Assembly (NCBI GenBank): GCA_026419785.1
Contig: JAODTK010004887.1
Span: 62,001 to 126,000 of the forward strand
Length of the DNA stretch: 64,000 bases
Reading direction: 5' to 3'
Origin: Sclerodactyla briareus
Lineage: Eukaryota; Echinodermata; Holothuroidea; Dendrochirotida; Sclerodactylidae
Shown piece by piece: positions 10,860 to 22,197 of the stretch. The position numbers and the translations under genes are program-made. Each line of letters starts with the position of its first letter. The stretch's first letter is position 1. The notes beneath the pieces were generated by a model. That model searched no databases and was not told the DNA's origin. It worked only from the letters and a program-made list of their open reading frames with translations.

Positions 10860-11990
10860 TGTATGGAGTTTGGTAGGGATAATGGCCTGGATTGACTCTT
10901 GCTGACATAACAGTTTTTTGAAATATTTCCGTTACAAACAAAGCGCCATGTCTCCAAACATTAGCCATATCCACACGGTCTTAGAGGTTGTTTGCAGGAA
11001 TGTTATTCTTCGGCATTTTTTGGTCATAATTTGACCTTGAATGGCCTTTGATGACATAACGGTTTTTATGAAAAATGTTACCCGTGATATTGCAGCCTGT
11101 CCCAATTTTCAGACATATCGTACACAGTCACTGACGTTATTGCAATAACTGTTTATTATTATAGTATTTGTGACCTTGAATGACTTTGATGACATGCGGT
11201 TTATGGAAAATGCTTTTTGCTTCCATGTAATTCACCAAGCCCTAAAAGTATTTCTGTACTCATATAACACACCCCCAATGCTATCCCCCAAAAGAATATC
11301 AAAAAAACCGACCTTTGACACCTTACACCTTGAAGACCAGGTGTCAGATTGAGCAAGAGTTGGTTCCGTCTATGTAGCACACAGAGCTCTCACATATCAA
11401 AAAATTGACATTTTTTATTCTTGCCTTTAACTGCTAAAATAACACATTTTTCACAAGCTTCACCTTGACCTTTTGACCTCGTCATCATGTTTGTTTGTCC
11501 ACCCATCAAAAAATCCCATGACTATCTCTACGAGAACCCTATCTGCACTCATTTCGATCGTTTGTCCTGTTTTTTAGCAAACTTTGAAAAATTGCATATT
11601 TCAGCAAATTAGTCACTCAATGACCTTCAGTGACCTTGTAACTGTTGTTAAATTGATCTAGATTGACGGTGTACCCATCTCCACCAAGTTTCATGGAAAT
11701 TCACCAACTTCAAACTGCATAGCTTAGCAAATGTACTACTGTCCATGCGAATTACTCGTCACTACTGCATATATCGGGACTATGAATAATCCACTCTACA
11801 TTTTCAGAAGATATCGAACCGCCCATACGGACAGAACCGCAACACATGACACCACACACAACAAAGTGATCAGCTATGTCCTCTCCTTGGACAACGTTCA
11901 GGCGAGACAAAAATGCGCTTGCAACTGTCGCCTTGTGGTGACCCTGTTAGTTCCAACCTTTTCCTCCCCTTTCCCACCTTTGCCTTTTGC
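10860..11990 (+). repeat. Family C dispersed repeat array ending in a GACA-type tail
   Basis: Units carry GACCTTGAATG(G/A)CCTTTGATGACAT followed by a GGTTTTTATGAAAAATG-TTAC motif, cholesterol-like phrase spacing and CCACCAAGTTTCATGGAAATTC. The block ends in CATACGGACAGAACC..ACACAACAAAGTGATC..GTTCAGGCGAGACAAAA, which is closely matched at 53200-53460, where the GACA microsatellite is longer. Other copies: 37380-38345, 39480-40600, 51840-53500. Confidence 0.8.
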
Positions 11991-11999
11991 TTGAAGCCG

Positions 12000-12199
12000 T
12001 TCCCCCTAGAAATCCATTATATTGAGGGTTGATGGGCGGAGATGCCGAAGGGGTTTAAACTGTGCTATGTAATTGTGTTTTGTAAACCAAAAGAATTCCA
12101 CCGAAAAATCTTCAAAATGATTACCTTCGTAACAATTTTTGTCTCCCCTGAAATCTTGGAATTTCCCCCAGGGGGTAACCCCCTGGTTGGGAACCACTG
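12000..12199 (-). mobile_element. One end of a hAT-type DNA transposon
   Basis: Read on the minus strand from 12199, the sequence starts CAGTGGTTCCCAACC and continues with a GGGGG..CCCCC-GGGGG hairpin-like run. CAGTGGTTCYCAACC is the classic terminal inverted repeat of Charlie-like hAT elements. The adjoining 8 bases (12200-12207, CTCTAGTC) match the typical nTCTAGAn style of hAT target sites. The opposite end was not found, so this is a truncated or partly lost copy. The minus-strand open frame over it is not a transposase. Confidence 0.6.
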
Positions 12200-12657
12200 C
12201 TCTAGTCTGACGGTGTAGATGGAGTTTGTCGTTAACAAGAAACTGTTCTAGGTCATTGAGCAAGATCCTCTCGGAAGCCTTGCTCTAATCAGCATTAGAG
12301 ATTGATGAGAAGTGGCTGCAGTTCGACACAGCAGTTATTTTAAGTTTTCAATTAATTTGTTTGAAGCAAAAATATAGCATTCATATATCAATATATAATA
12401 AATATACGACATATGTCATATTCAATAAATCAAATTTCAATCTGTAGCGCTAGAAGGATGGTGATTTTCCACAAAATTCGACCACAAATTGCATCAGAAA
12501 TGCTAAACTTCACGTAATGAGCGAATTTTGATGTGAAAATTTAATAAGGTTGAGAACACCTAATTATCTTTTACTGACCACTTGCAGCAGTTGAGCGAAT
12601 CTCCTTTTCTGGGAATTCGTGTAATTTTTTTTACAATTTCAAGTGCAACACACAAAC

Positions 12658-12681
12658 CACACACACACACACACACACACG
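12658..12681 (+). repeat. (CA)n microsatellite
   Basis: About ten CA repeats in an otherwise unassigned AT-rich stretch (12265-12960). Confidence 0.9.
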
Positions 12682-12737
12682 CCCATACCACAAATATGAC
12701 CTGTCTGCTCGGCAAGGATACCAAACAAATGTAGAGG

Positions 12738-12850
12738 GTATTATTATTATTATTATCCTTATTATTATTATTATTATTATTATTATATTATTAGTATTAT
12801 TATATATTATTATTATTGATATTCTGATTACTAATTTATTATTACTATTT
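12738..12850 (+). repeat. (ATT)n microsatellite
   Basis: Imperfect ATT/TTA trinucleotide array with CTT and ATA interruptions. Confidence 0.9.
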
Positions 12851-12959
12851 ATTTTTTGGTATCATTGAAGGTCGTGGCAAGGTCCAGGAGAGGTCTTCTT
12901 TAGAAACGCTTCCGCACGATAACTGTGAACAGACATAGTTTTCTTATTGGTTGAGTTTG

Positions 12960-13065
12960 CATATATGAGAAGGAAGAACGCTATTCTGGATGGTGTTAGG
13001 TCTAGGTCATTCAAGGTCACTGAAAAGTAATCCCCTCATATATCTCAACAACGAAACATTTTCAA
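12960..13065 (+). repeat. Partial family A2 copy
   Basis: GGTGTTAGGTCTAGGTCATTCAAGGTCAC followed by CATATATCTC(A)ACAACGAAAC matches 1326-1390 (GGTGTTAGTTCAAGGTTATTCAGGTC, ATATATCTCGGCAACGAAAC). It is a short dispersed fragment. Confidence 0.6.
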
Positions 13066-13279
13066 CTATTTATCAAACTGCTGTTATTTTGTTTCTCATC
13101 CACGCAAGAGTTCCTCACCTACCTGCCGCCCCTGTTTCAAATCCTATTTTGTATAAACTACCGCCCTTTTAATAAAAAACGAACTGGTGGTTATAAAATT
13201 CCATATTACAGATTATCCATACACAACGAAATATTCATAATGAGGGCCAATTATTTGAATAGCATGCCAACGTCATCGC

Positions 13280-13416
13280 CAGTGGCATCGACTAAGGTAA
13301 CAGGTCCTCAATTACATTTTGATTCATAGATATCTGGGGGGGGGGAGATTAGGCACAATCAGCTTTTTGGCGAGAGAGGGGTAGTGGACTACCCCCCCCC
13401 CGCAGCGAGTCCACTG
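13280..13416. mobile_element. Miniature hAT-like element, copy 1
   Basis: Starts CAGTGGCATCGAC and ends GAGTCCACTG, so the terminal ~6 bases are inverted repeats, with internal G-run then C-run (13335-13345, 13392-13401) that can pair into a long stem. A second copy in the same orientation follows 246 bp later. CAGTGG ends with an adjoining G/C run are characteristic of hAT mini-elements in invertebrates. No 8-bp target duplication is visible, so tandem duplication after insertion is likely. Confidence 0.5.
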
Positions 13417-13525
13417 GGAGAACTGGGGGATTTTTTCCGGGAGGGCAACCTCAGAAAAGCTAAAAAGCTAATAAAAAATAGTCATCATAGAGCCAATATT
13501 TGGAAATAGCTTGCAACCGACTCGC

Positions 13526-13664
13526 CAGTGGCATCAACTAAGGTACATGTCCTCAAGTTATCATTTTTGATTCATGTATATCTATCTGGGGGGGGGGGAT
13601 TTAGGCACATCACATTTTTGGCGAGAGAGGTACGTGTGCCCCCCCCCCCCCCAGGATGTCACTG
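13526..13664. mobile_element. Miniature hAT-like element, copy 2
   Basis: Starts CAGTGGCATCAAC and ends GGATGTCACTG; ten terminal bases are nearly perfect inverted repeats (CAGTGGCATC versus CAGTGACATC). An internal G-run (13588-13597) and C-run (13639-13652) flank a TTAGGCACATCA..TTTTTGGCGAGAGAGG core shared with copy 1. Downstream sequence (TTTTTCCGGG..CATCAGAAAAGCT) is also shared, so the duplicated unit is larger than the element. Confidence 0.55.
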
Positions 13665-13699
13665 GAGGAATCTGGTTAAGGAATTTTTCCGGGGAGTGC

Positions 13700-15730
13700 A
13701 CATCAGAAAAGCTGATCACTACACAGTAATCTATCTAGCAACTCATTCGAGTGACCTTCACTTGTTTCGTCTGAATGGCAGTTTACAGGAGAGAACTTAG
13801 CTATCTCGTTTGTGGTCGGCCACGCTTTTCCCCTCATCAGGATTTCTCTGAACCGCATACGATTTCGATGTGATTTTGGGATATTGGTGAGCAGTAGGAT
13901 CTTGGCGCATGGCCTAGTTTATGTATTTTATTGTTTAGGTTTGTTAAGTTAGATACACTTGTAGGAGCTATGTTGATGTGTTCCTCAGGGCTGTGGCGAC
14001 CTATAACCACCTCAAGGATGCTCTAAGGTCTGCCTGTTTATTATCTGCTAGTTAGCGAAAAGCTCTTTTCGACCTCTGGGATCAGGATTGTTTGAAACCA
14101 GTAAATACCTTAACAGAAACACCACTAATCGAGCAAACTTCGAGAAATACATTCTGGACCACTTGTGTATTGTACCTTCCAGCCAGTCTGGAAGGACCCC
14201 CCAACTAGGTCCATTGAATGCCCCAGTATCAGTATGGACTGTGTCATGAGCCTGCCTTGATCTTTTGCTAAGCTATATTAATCAAGACCAGGAGGCAATA
14301 GAGGTGTAGCTTTCCAGTTCACCTCTCACGGGCTGTTGGTATGCTGTTCTGTTGTATTTCATTGTGAGTGGGATACACGAAAACAAAAAACAATGTTGAC
14401 TACCGGGTAAGAGGGGGGGGCCCGTACTGGACTTGAAGCATTTGACCAATGTTCATTCGATGTTATCCATGTCATTCCCAAACAAGTTATGGTTCATATT
14501 AGCGGTCATTCAGCCGAGATTCGGGCTATGAATTGTCATACTCCACCCTCCCATGAAGACACTGAACATCACAACCCCTATTGAGGACTCAACATTGCTA
14601 GAACATTAATGAAACAACTAGCATTGTGCGTTAGACTGACATCCCATAGGGCGTGAGTCGAGGGAGTTTGGGTTGTAGGCGTAAGTTACAGTGATTGGGG
14701 GGGGGGGGGGGGGTGGTTGCCTCTAAATATCGCCAGCTCAGTCTGTGGTTAGACCAAAACATCCTTGGACACTAATATTGATCATCTACACAGCTTTTGG
14801 CGAAATAAACTTTCATTTGCCAGAGTCAACGTAGGCCCCACATAGCTTAGTTAATCCTGAAAAAAAAACGTTACCATAAAGAAAATGGAAAGAATAAAAT
14901 GAGTCTCCCCTATCAATACGCGGAGCTTTGATATGCGTGTGATTCCACAGTGATCTCAATAGAGGTGATTGGGGCCAGAGCAAAATGCTGAAAACACCTA
15001 CGGTATAAAACGCTCCAAAACAGGCTTTGTTTAAAAATTGGATGGATAAACGACACACCCAAATTTAGGAGGAAAAGATCACGAGCTGCCTATAGTTACA
15101 TCAGAATCCGAAGTAAATGAAAACCAAAAAAACAATCGGAATATAATAGTCGGCCATTCATAACCAAAAAAAAAGGAAAAAATGGACGAAAGAAAACCGG
15201 ACGCGAGAATCGAACAGAGGCCGCGACCCAGTCGAAAAGCAAAGCCTACATCAAACTGCATGGTTATGTTTCGAACGAAATGATAGGTAAGTAGGCGTTC
15301 GGCCTGTGCATGGAGTATAGCGCAACACCATAGCGCATGCTAGAGACTTGCGGTAACCACTCTCATGCAATGAAAACGCAGGAAGTAATAGTACATCACC
15401 TGTTGCACAACTGCGTGTGACACTTACACTACATAGTGTAGTAGGATACACAATATTGTGTATTTCGACACAATACCGTATAGGTGTGTATAAGTTCACG
15501 AAAGGTAGTGCTGATGCAAGGGATTTCTGAAATGCAAGGGATTTCTAGAATCATGCTATAATAGGAATTGATTACATCAAGGAAAACCAGAATGTGTAGG
15601 CTGATGATCCGCCGACGTGTATATTACTGCAGAAACTGGACATGTTGCAGGCGGGGAAACCAACAATTTAGCGGAAGCACTACATCATGTCCATTCTTAC
15701 TCAGGGACTCGAAATAGTCCTACTGTTGTC
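13700..15730. other. Unassigned sequence with poly-G runs
   Basis: Homopolymer G runs at about 14410 and 14698-14715. Several 60-80-codon open frames occur on the minus strand (14813-15499) without splice or domain support. A TGTTCGATTCTCGCG-like B-box word on the minus strand near 15209-15223 could belong to a decayed tRNA-derived SINE, but no clear A box precedes it. Confidence 0.35.
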
Positions 15731-15739
15731 AGGGACCAA

Positions 15740-15980
15740 CTGTCAGGCCACATTCTCCAATGTTTCGTCGAAAATTGGGGGAATTGCCAAAATATGCAAA
15801 TTGACTTCCATTGACATTGAAAGACCTTCATGTTGTTCAGAACTAACAGTAGTTCACAACACTAAGTTATGTCCATATCGGTCAAAAAATGCAGAAACGG
15901 AAACTCTTTTCATTATTAAATTTTACCTCCGGGGTCCTTGACATCTTTCCGGACCAACTTGTGTCCCCACACACAGTTTT
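15740..15980 (+). repeat. Family D repeat fragment
   Basis: CAAAATATGCAAATTGACTTCCATTGACATTGAA..CATGTTGTTCAGAACTAACAGTAG matches the family seen at 20985-21440, 30880-31115, 38360-38860 and 47175-47300. Family D units carry ATGCAAATTAG and GACCTCCAGTGACCTTGAA. Confidence 0.65.
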
Positions 15981-16359
15981 CGTTGTAAATCTGAATAGTC
16001 TCAGTATTTTTGTGGAAAACCGGCGAAATAGAAGGGCAGCAGAAAGTTTTAAGAAGCGTTCACAGGCACCATCAGTATGGCTATGGTAAAGAATGTTAGC
16101 ACACTAATCAATAGGATTCAGGGAAACAGAGTTAGGGTACACACTCTCAGGAGACCTATTAGATTATGTGTCTAACATTCTGTGACACCTTCTACCTCCC
16201 ATGTATTCTATTGTTAACCATTAACCCTGTCTCGCGTTGATGATTTGCCTCAACCCTAGTTTGAGGGAGGAAGAAGCGGTTCTTGTGGGAGGATTTATCA
16301 ATCGATGAGTGGACAATCGCGTTATCTGTTAAATTTTTAAGGCCTATGGGTGATTCTTG

Positions 16360-16650
16360 TGGTTATTCCTGAACAAGGTTATCAACAGCGCTCTATTTCG
16401 TACCAGAACAGTCGCGTGCTATCATGATGCTCACACTTATCCCCAAGCCAGAGAAGACTGTGCAGTATATGAATAATTATCGCCATACCACTCTTCTTCT
16501 GAATTCCGAATACAAAATCGGAGCGAAGTCAATTGCTTTTCGCATTAAGAATGTAATATCTCCATTATAGGGCCCCATTCAGTTTTTCAAGGAACGTTTT
16601 TGTTTGGTTGGATTTCGAACAGGACTTTGACACGTTTAAGGGTCTTTCAG
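16360..16650 (+). pseudogene. L1/Tx1-type LINE reverse-transcriptase fragment
   Basis: A plus-strand frame reads LIPKPEKTVQYMNNYRHTTL, then LNSEYKIGAKSIAFRIKNV, then a stop before GPIQFFKERF. This is the N-terminal block of an L1-clade RT, whose usual form is 'LIPKP.K....NYRPI(S/T)LLN.DYKI..K..A.R(I/L)K.V(L/I)...I...Q.GF(I/V)..R'. The piece ends before the catalytic FxDxxKAFD box. It carries at least one frameshift near 16400 and a stop near 16568. A similar RT at 28140 supplies the next domain, so the two may be copies of one family. Confidence 0.8.
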
Positions 16651-16689
16651 TTACATGCTCGTTCCTCTTTTGATTCTTGGACGGAGTCA

Positions 16690-17400
16690 TGGCAGTGTGT
16701 GGGTGTGTGCGTAGGTGTGTTTGTGTACGTGACGCCTGGCTGTTAAAGTGATAAATCAACCCCCCCTAGGTGGAGGAGGTTGGTCTACCGGTATATGGTC
16801 TCCTTACAATTTATATGATTCCATGTTTTGGTGTCAGGTCAAAGTTCGTCTGAGGTCACCAGAGGTCAAGTCTGAAATCTTGTTAACACGGTAAGTCGAG
16901 AAGGCTCAGCCGATCAGGATGAAAATTGTGTATGTAGCTTTATTGTGGAGTTTCATGTGAGGAAACCTATCGTCTGGGTTTCAAACCGTGGGTCACTTTG
17001 CGGAAAAAATAGAATAATTGTGAAAAATAATGTGTTATTTTGCCAATTTTAGCTTGTTAACACGATTTTAGCTTGGCCCCGCCTGATTGAATGAGCTCTA
17101 TTTGGATGGGGGTTCCCCATAATGATTCCTATGCTCTGCGGTCAGGTCAAAGTTCATTTTTGAAGTCGAGAGAGGTCAAAGCGGGGAAGCTCTGTAACAC
17201 GATAAGTCCCGAATGCTTGGTCCAACCAAGCTGAAATTCGTGTGTAGCTTTCTTATGGGAAGTTCAAGAGCCTATTGTTTTTTGGCGTGTAGACCGGGTT
17301 CGGCTTATGAGCAAATGAGAAAACTGTGAGCGATTGAAATTTAGGCAATTTTCAGCTTGTTAACCACGATAAACTTCGACCCCACCTACAGACAGAACCA
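16690..17400 (+). repeat. Family A tandem array with GT leader
   Basis: A GT-rich leader (16694-16730) and GTGACGCCTGGC(T)GTT lead into units spaced ~305 bp, marked by GCTTGT(TA/GG)ACACGATAA..CGACCCC(A)CC at about 16741, 17052 and 17355. Each unit contains GGTCAGGTCAAAGTTC, AAGTC(T)GA(AA), AGCTGAAATT.GTGTA and a TTTTGGTGT block. The same architecture recurs at 22741-23500 (plus) and 56220-57330 (minus). Confidence 0.85.
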
Positions 17401-17659
17401 CAGTGGATGATATCGTCTTCCAGGAGACAGTTTAAGCGCACACTGACCCCATCACGACCAAGCCTCCTTGAGAACCATGCATGGATACATGGTCTGCCAG
17501 ATGGCCAGCGGTAACCTAGGATACGGCGAACCAAGTCTTTGTCTCGCCCGACCGTGAATGTCCATGCCTCAATAGAATATAGCAAGACCGTAAACGTGTT
17601 AGGGCTAAACACGAAGCTTGATTTCTCTGATCAGATGTCTAGTGACCTCAGGATCCCCA

Positions 17660-18070
17660 CAGACAAGGTGTCTCAGTCTCACATTACACGAGCCGCTACT
17701 GGCCCTTCAGAGTGGGAAATAACCCATATTTGTGTGTGTCCCCATAATAATTACATTATCCTTTCACCTGGGAGTCAGTTCAAAGGTATTTGATGTTAAC
17801 AAAAGTGAAAGGTCATGAAGGGAGTCAATGAATCACTAACCCTTTTGGCTTTCGGGTTCAATTTTTGTGTAAGCCTCAGAAATTGGTGTGGGACATTTCA
17901 CAATAATAGTGAAGTTTGTGTATGTGTGTTAATGGCAACCCCTTTCTGTGTATTTCTTCCTTGGGACGGGAGGGGGTTCAGACTGAGCCCGCTGAGCCCT
18001 CCCCTCCTCTTTTTGCAGTGTGGTTGTTGCGTGTGTGTGTGTGTGTTCGTGGTGTGTAATTTTCAATATC
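17660..18070 (+). repeat. Degraded family A copy with GT tract
   Basis: GGGAGTCAGTTCAAAGGT..GTGAAAGGTCATGAAGG, a CACAATAATAGTGAAGTTTGTG stretch and a GTGTGTGTGTGTGT tract at 18034-18051 resemble family A modules, but order and spacing are lost. The minus-strand frame at 17352-17612 is not recognised. Confidence 0.4.
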
Positions 18071-18139
18071 ATGATGCCAGGAGCAGTTTCCAAACAATGG
18101 CCTATCATTTGTGCCCCTGTCCACAGACTTGACCCTGAA

Positions 18140-19850
18140 TCATATGGCCAGAGATGTCTTCGCAGTCAATAACGTTGTTACTTAGTTTGGGGTCAACATC
18201 ATCGAGACTCACCATTGAGAGAGTAAAAGGCACTTTAAAAACCGTGGCCCCTATGGAGCCCCTCAAAACCTTTGTGCCTAAATCGTGCCCCTTAACGACC
18301 GTCGACCTATATCTCCTGTGGCCAAGAATGTTAGTAAGCAGTCATAAACATTGTTACTCCGGTTTGGTCAACATCCATCGAGAACGACCAATTGAGAGAG
18401 TGAAATGTAATTTCACACAATGGCCTATTGAGCCCCTCCAATGACCTTTGACCCTTGAAACTTCACATGGGTCAAGATGTCTAAAGGTCATGAACATTGG
18501 GTTCAAGTTTGGTCAACATCCATCAAAGAATGATATTGGGGGTCAGTGATGCCTCTTTTCAACAGTTATTATGTTTAACTCTTGCGGCACCATATGACGT
18601 TGCATCTAAATGTGGTGAACAGCTGAATGGAAATCATGCGTTGACACATTTCAAGGAAAATGTAGAAGTACTTTGTAGAAAGAGATTTTTTCAAAAAATT
18701 CCACACATAAGGCCCATATGCCCCTGTATTGACATTTGACCTTGACCTCCAAAAAGTCAAAAGTCCCAAGGGGTCACGAACATTGTGTCCCAAAGTGTTC
18801 CGTCAACAGGATGACTTTCGGGGGCCAAAAAGGCAATTTTTATACACTGGATAGATAGTGTAGATAGATGGTAGCTAGAAAGAATGACATGCATATTCCA
18901 GGTTTTTTGAGCTAAAAGATGGGCGCGAGGGTCCAAATGGGGCCTTGGACCAAAGCCGTGGACCCTGGAAAGCCTGAAGTACAGTAATTCCCGTAGGTAC
19001 GGTTATAACACCATCATTATGATCGAACATCAGCCATGCACCAAAATTAGTAGGAAAAGCATTTTGCGTGATTGCACATGATGGGCCCTAGGGCCAAATT
19101 GGGCCTCGGGCCAGAAAGAAGTCGCAAATACCCCCGATGGACCACTACGGATGAGACATTACAAGTAACTTCAAAGAAAATCTATTGAATCTTGTGGGAG
19201 GAGTTGCATTCAAGTACCATTGTGTGAAATTTCATGAAATGGGCCCCTCGGGCCGAAGTGGGACCTTGGATGAAAAAGAAAAAAAAAGCCTGGACACCCC
19301 GAAGGTCGGACTGTGAAACCAATTCATTATGACTGATTGTCTACACTGTGCACGGAATTTGTAGGAGATGACAAGGATTCGCGTAGTATTCCATATAATA
19401 TTGCCCTAGGGCCGAAAATGGGCCCTAGGTCCCAAGTTCCCAGACACCCCCAATGCCCCACCAAGGGACATAAATTTGAAGGAAATCCATGGGGCTTGTG
19501 GGAGGAGTTGCATTCAAGTACCATTGTGTGAAATTTCAGGAAATGAGCTCTCGGGCCCACAGTGGGTCTTGCGACCAACATTTCGACACCACGAAAGTCG
19601 GCTGCCAGACCATCATTATGACCGAACATCAGCACGACACTAAAAATTCTGTAATTGGATAAATTTTGAAATTTTCCAACATAATCGCCTATATTGTCCC
19701 TTTAATGACCTTCGACCCTGGACCTCCACCAAGCCAAATTGTCCCATTGGTCAATAAACATTGTTTCCGACTTTGGTCGACATCCATCACAGAATGACTG
19801 TTTGGGCTAAAAAGGCAATGGTAAATGTTAGTCGTGGACTCAATACATTG
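18140..19850 (+). repeat. Family B dispersed repeat array, third block
   Basis: Contains the GGTCAACATCCATC module at about 18370, 18517 and 19785, TATACACTGGATAGATAG..AGATAGATGG (18841-18870, a short GATA tail), and two full GGGCCC-centred cycles between 18900 and 19680. The order of modules is the same as at 7850-10690. Confidence 0.85.
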
Positions 19851-20029
19851 ACCCCACCTGGATGGATCAAACTCATACTTGGAATGGGGCCTTCCCCATG
19901 CAGTACTGATCCCATCATCATTTATCACTCATCACTCCCGACTATCACGAGAACCACATATCAAATATGGCTTGATCCATCAGTGGGGGGTCGACGTACC
20001 GTGTACACAAGTCAGACGTCCCTCCTCTC

Positions 20030-20032
20030 ACA

Positions 20033-20114
<82 letters not shown>

Positions 20115-20125
20115 ACACACACACA

Positions 20126-20176
<51 letters not shown>

Positions 20177-20184
20177 ACACACTG
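20030..20184 (+). repeat. Long (CA)n microsatellite with inverted family A edge
   Basis: About 150 bp of CA repeats with regular CACC interruptions. It is followed by CACTGTCATGACTGCATAGATTCCTGGAA (20182-20210), the reverse complement of the family A leader at 22752-22780 (TTCCAGGAATCCATGCAGTCATGAC). The tract is therefore the microsatellite part of an inverted, truncated family A element. Confidence 0.9.
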
Positions 20185-20457
20185 TCATGACTGCATAGAT
20201 TCCTGGAAGGATAATATATATCAACAGTGTATTCTGATCGCTCATTTCCAGCATAAGCAGAAAGAAACCCCTACCATTCCGGCAAAGTACCCCAACAGCT
20301 CAATCCGGACCGCTGTTTAGTGTGTGACAAGTCGATTATTCTGCTATGCTGCTATAAGAATTAATATTTCCAGTTGGTAGGTAAATCTTGAAAGTCTCTC
20401 ATTCGATCGTTACAAAGTTAGGGTGTATTATCGCCATTTTTAGGTAAGATAGTAAAA

Positions 20458-20500
20458 AATAACAAAGAATCACTACGCATAGATGCGTTCTTGTTTTATA
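20458..20500 (+). repeat. Short hairpin-forming repeat motif
   Basis: AAAGAATCACTACGCATAGATGCGTTCTTGTTTTATA contains CGCA/TGCG and AAGAA/TTCTT arms and is matched at 5294-5327 (AAGGAATCACTACGCAGAGGTGCATTCTTGTTTATA). Origin unknown: small MITE or non-coding RNA remnant. Confidence 0.45.
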
Positions 20501-20556
20501 AGATTCGGACTGTATTGGAATTTCTACTAATCGATACTACCCCTCAACCTGATAAG

Positions 20557-20639
20557 AATGTTAAATAAGAAAGATGATATAGGTCAATTTTTGGAGGAAG
20601 TCGAAGCTGAAGACAACTGCAGGCTTGGATACAACAAAG
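20557..20639 (+). CDS. Candidate exon with start codon, unknown protein
   Basis: The sequence ATACTACCCCTCAACCTGATAAG, preceded by a CTAAT branch-like word, resembles a 3' splice site (AG 20555-20556). ATG at 20558 opens 27 codons ending at AAAG|GTATGT (intron from 20640), phase 1. The peptide starts MLNKKDDIGQFLEEVEAEDN and continues CRLGYNK; it is acidic and helix-prone. The frame is also open 12 codons upstream of the ATG, so the exon may be internal. No following exon was identified; the next plus-strand kilobase is repeat. Confidence 0.35.
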
Positions 20640-20984
20640 GTATGTCGCGGAGAATGTTACCCTTTATCTATAGGTCAAAATTCATTTCAATATGACGTCT
20701 TATGTTAATGGCCTTCAAAGTTGTGTCCATTATGCAGAGAAAAAGGGAGAATCCCCATTTCGCATAGCATGCCGGTTCCTGTTGAACAAGACATATAATG
20801 ATGTTACTATTAATTTGTTTAATAATTGTATATGAATACCTAAATATTCCATAAGGTATTTGTCTTCCTCTCACCATAGGTCCCATTAACATCGTCCACT
20901 CTCATCACCAAAACCTCTCTCATAAATAACTAGACAAGTACAGGCGCGCAAACCGCCGAATGTCATCCCCCCCGCAGAAAATTA

Positions 20985-21765
20985 CCTTCGTGACCTCTTT
21001 CGAAGGAGCACATACATCAAATCAGTTTCCTTGTAATTTGAAATGGAACTGTTGTTCAAATCCAATTGAAGTCAACATTCCCCAATTTGCGTTCAAGCAC
21101 GACAAGGTTAGAAACTCAGCCTAAATTATGCATTGGACCTCCTGTGACCTTGAAATACTCTTCATGTTGTTCCGGATAAGAACAATCTACAATCCACCAG
21201 GTATCGTTCACCTTCTGTCAAGTTAGGCAAATTCGCAAAAACCCAGTCATTTTACCTCCCCTGTGCCCTTGGAATTTTCAGACAGGAGTTGGAAATCGGA
21301 AAAATTTATAACGATTTTGACTTCTTTCCCTTGAAATAATCTTCGTTGTTCAAAAGGAAAACACAGTCCGTCCACATCTCCAAGTTTCGTTCAATCTGTC
21401 AAAGTTGGAAACCTTAAGAAACCCCCAAATGGGCCTCCGGTGACTGTGGCCAACTTTTTGTTTCCACCCCCCATCAAGTTTTCGTGTGTACGGACTAAAG
21501 TCCGTATTTCCGCGTGAACTTGGAAATACGGGATTAATACATGCAGTAATTTGCTCACTTTTCGAACTCATATCCGAGATTTCATCACCCGGCGGACATG
21601 CGTACCGAGTGTCAGGAATCAAAAATGAAACGTTAAATAGTTATTGCGCTAAAAACGCCTGCTTTCCAGCAGGGGCGAGGGCAGCGGCGGACACAGCCCA
21701 AAACCATATTAACAGTTTGCGAGGTGTAATGATAATGATCACATCCCAAGGACCAACCCTTTAAA
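20985..21765 (+). repeat. Family D repeat with GGCGG tail module
   Basis: TTAGAAACTCAGCCTAAATTATGCATTGGACCTCCTGTGACCTTGAAAT begins a series of units (two more near 21330 and 21425). They end in a module with TCGAACTCATATCCGAGATTTCAT..GCGGACATGCGTACC..GTTATTGCGCTAA..CAG.GGCGAGGGCAGCGGCGG..CAAAACCATATTAACA. The tail module recurs at 38960-39180, 47360-47520 and, inverted, at 49885-50035. Confidence 0.8.
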
Positions 21766-22197
21766 CTGTGTAGAAGTAACAATTCAAGATTTGACCATCG
21801 AAAAAGTGACTCTTGGATGAGGTTTTTACCTCAGAATAACAATGCCTACCGGTACTATCACAATCCAACATAATAACCTGCAGAAACTGTGCAGATAGAT
21901 CTGGCATCAGAAGACTCACTGAACACTAGAGGCTATGAAATGGCACTGAATGGAAATTACTAATTACTGTCACAAGAATTTCCTAACGTTTCACAGTTTT
22001 TGTTTCGACTTCAACACTCTGGTTAAAGCAGCGCCCTCTATTTTCCACTTATGGGTAGTAGATTATTGTCACACACAGTGGAGTATAGCACTATGTCTCT
22101 ACTATCATGGGTCAAGAATTGCCCCTGGGCCTCATGGCTGTAGGGCGAAAAAGATCCGTTCATTTACCCGAGTGTATTTGTACTCCAATCCACTTAC

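Noticed and set aside
15170..15290. Possible tRNA or tRNA-derived SINE on the minus strand
   Set aside because: A TGTTCGATTC B-box-like word is present, but no A box or cloverleaf could be fitted.
19761..20198. Longest open frame of the window (145 codons, plus) and overlapping frames
   Set aside because: More than half is His-Thr repeats from the CA microsatellite and the rest is family B repeat; no gene.
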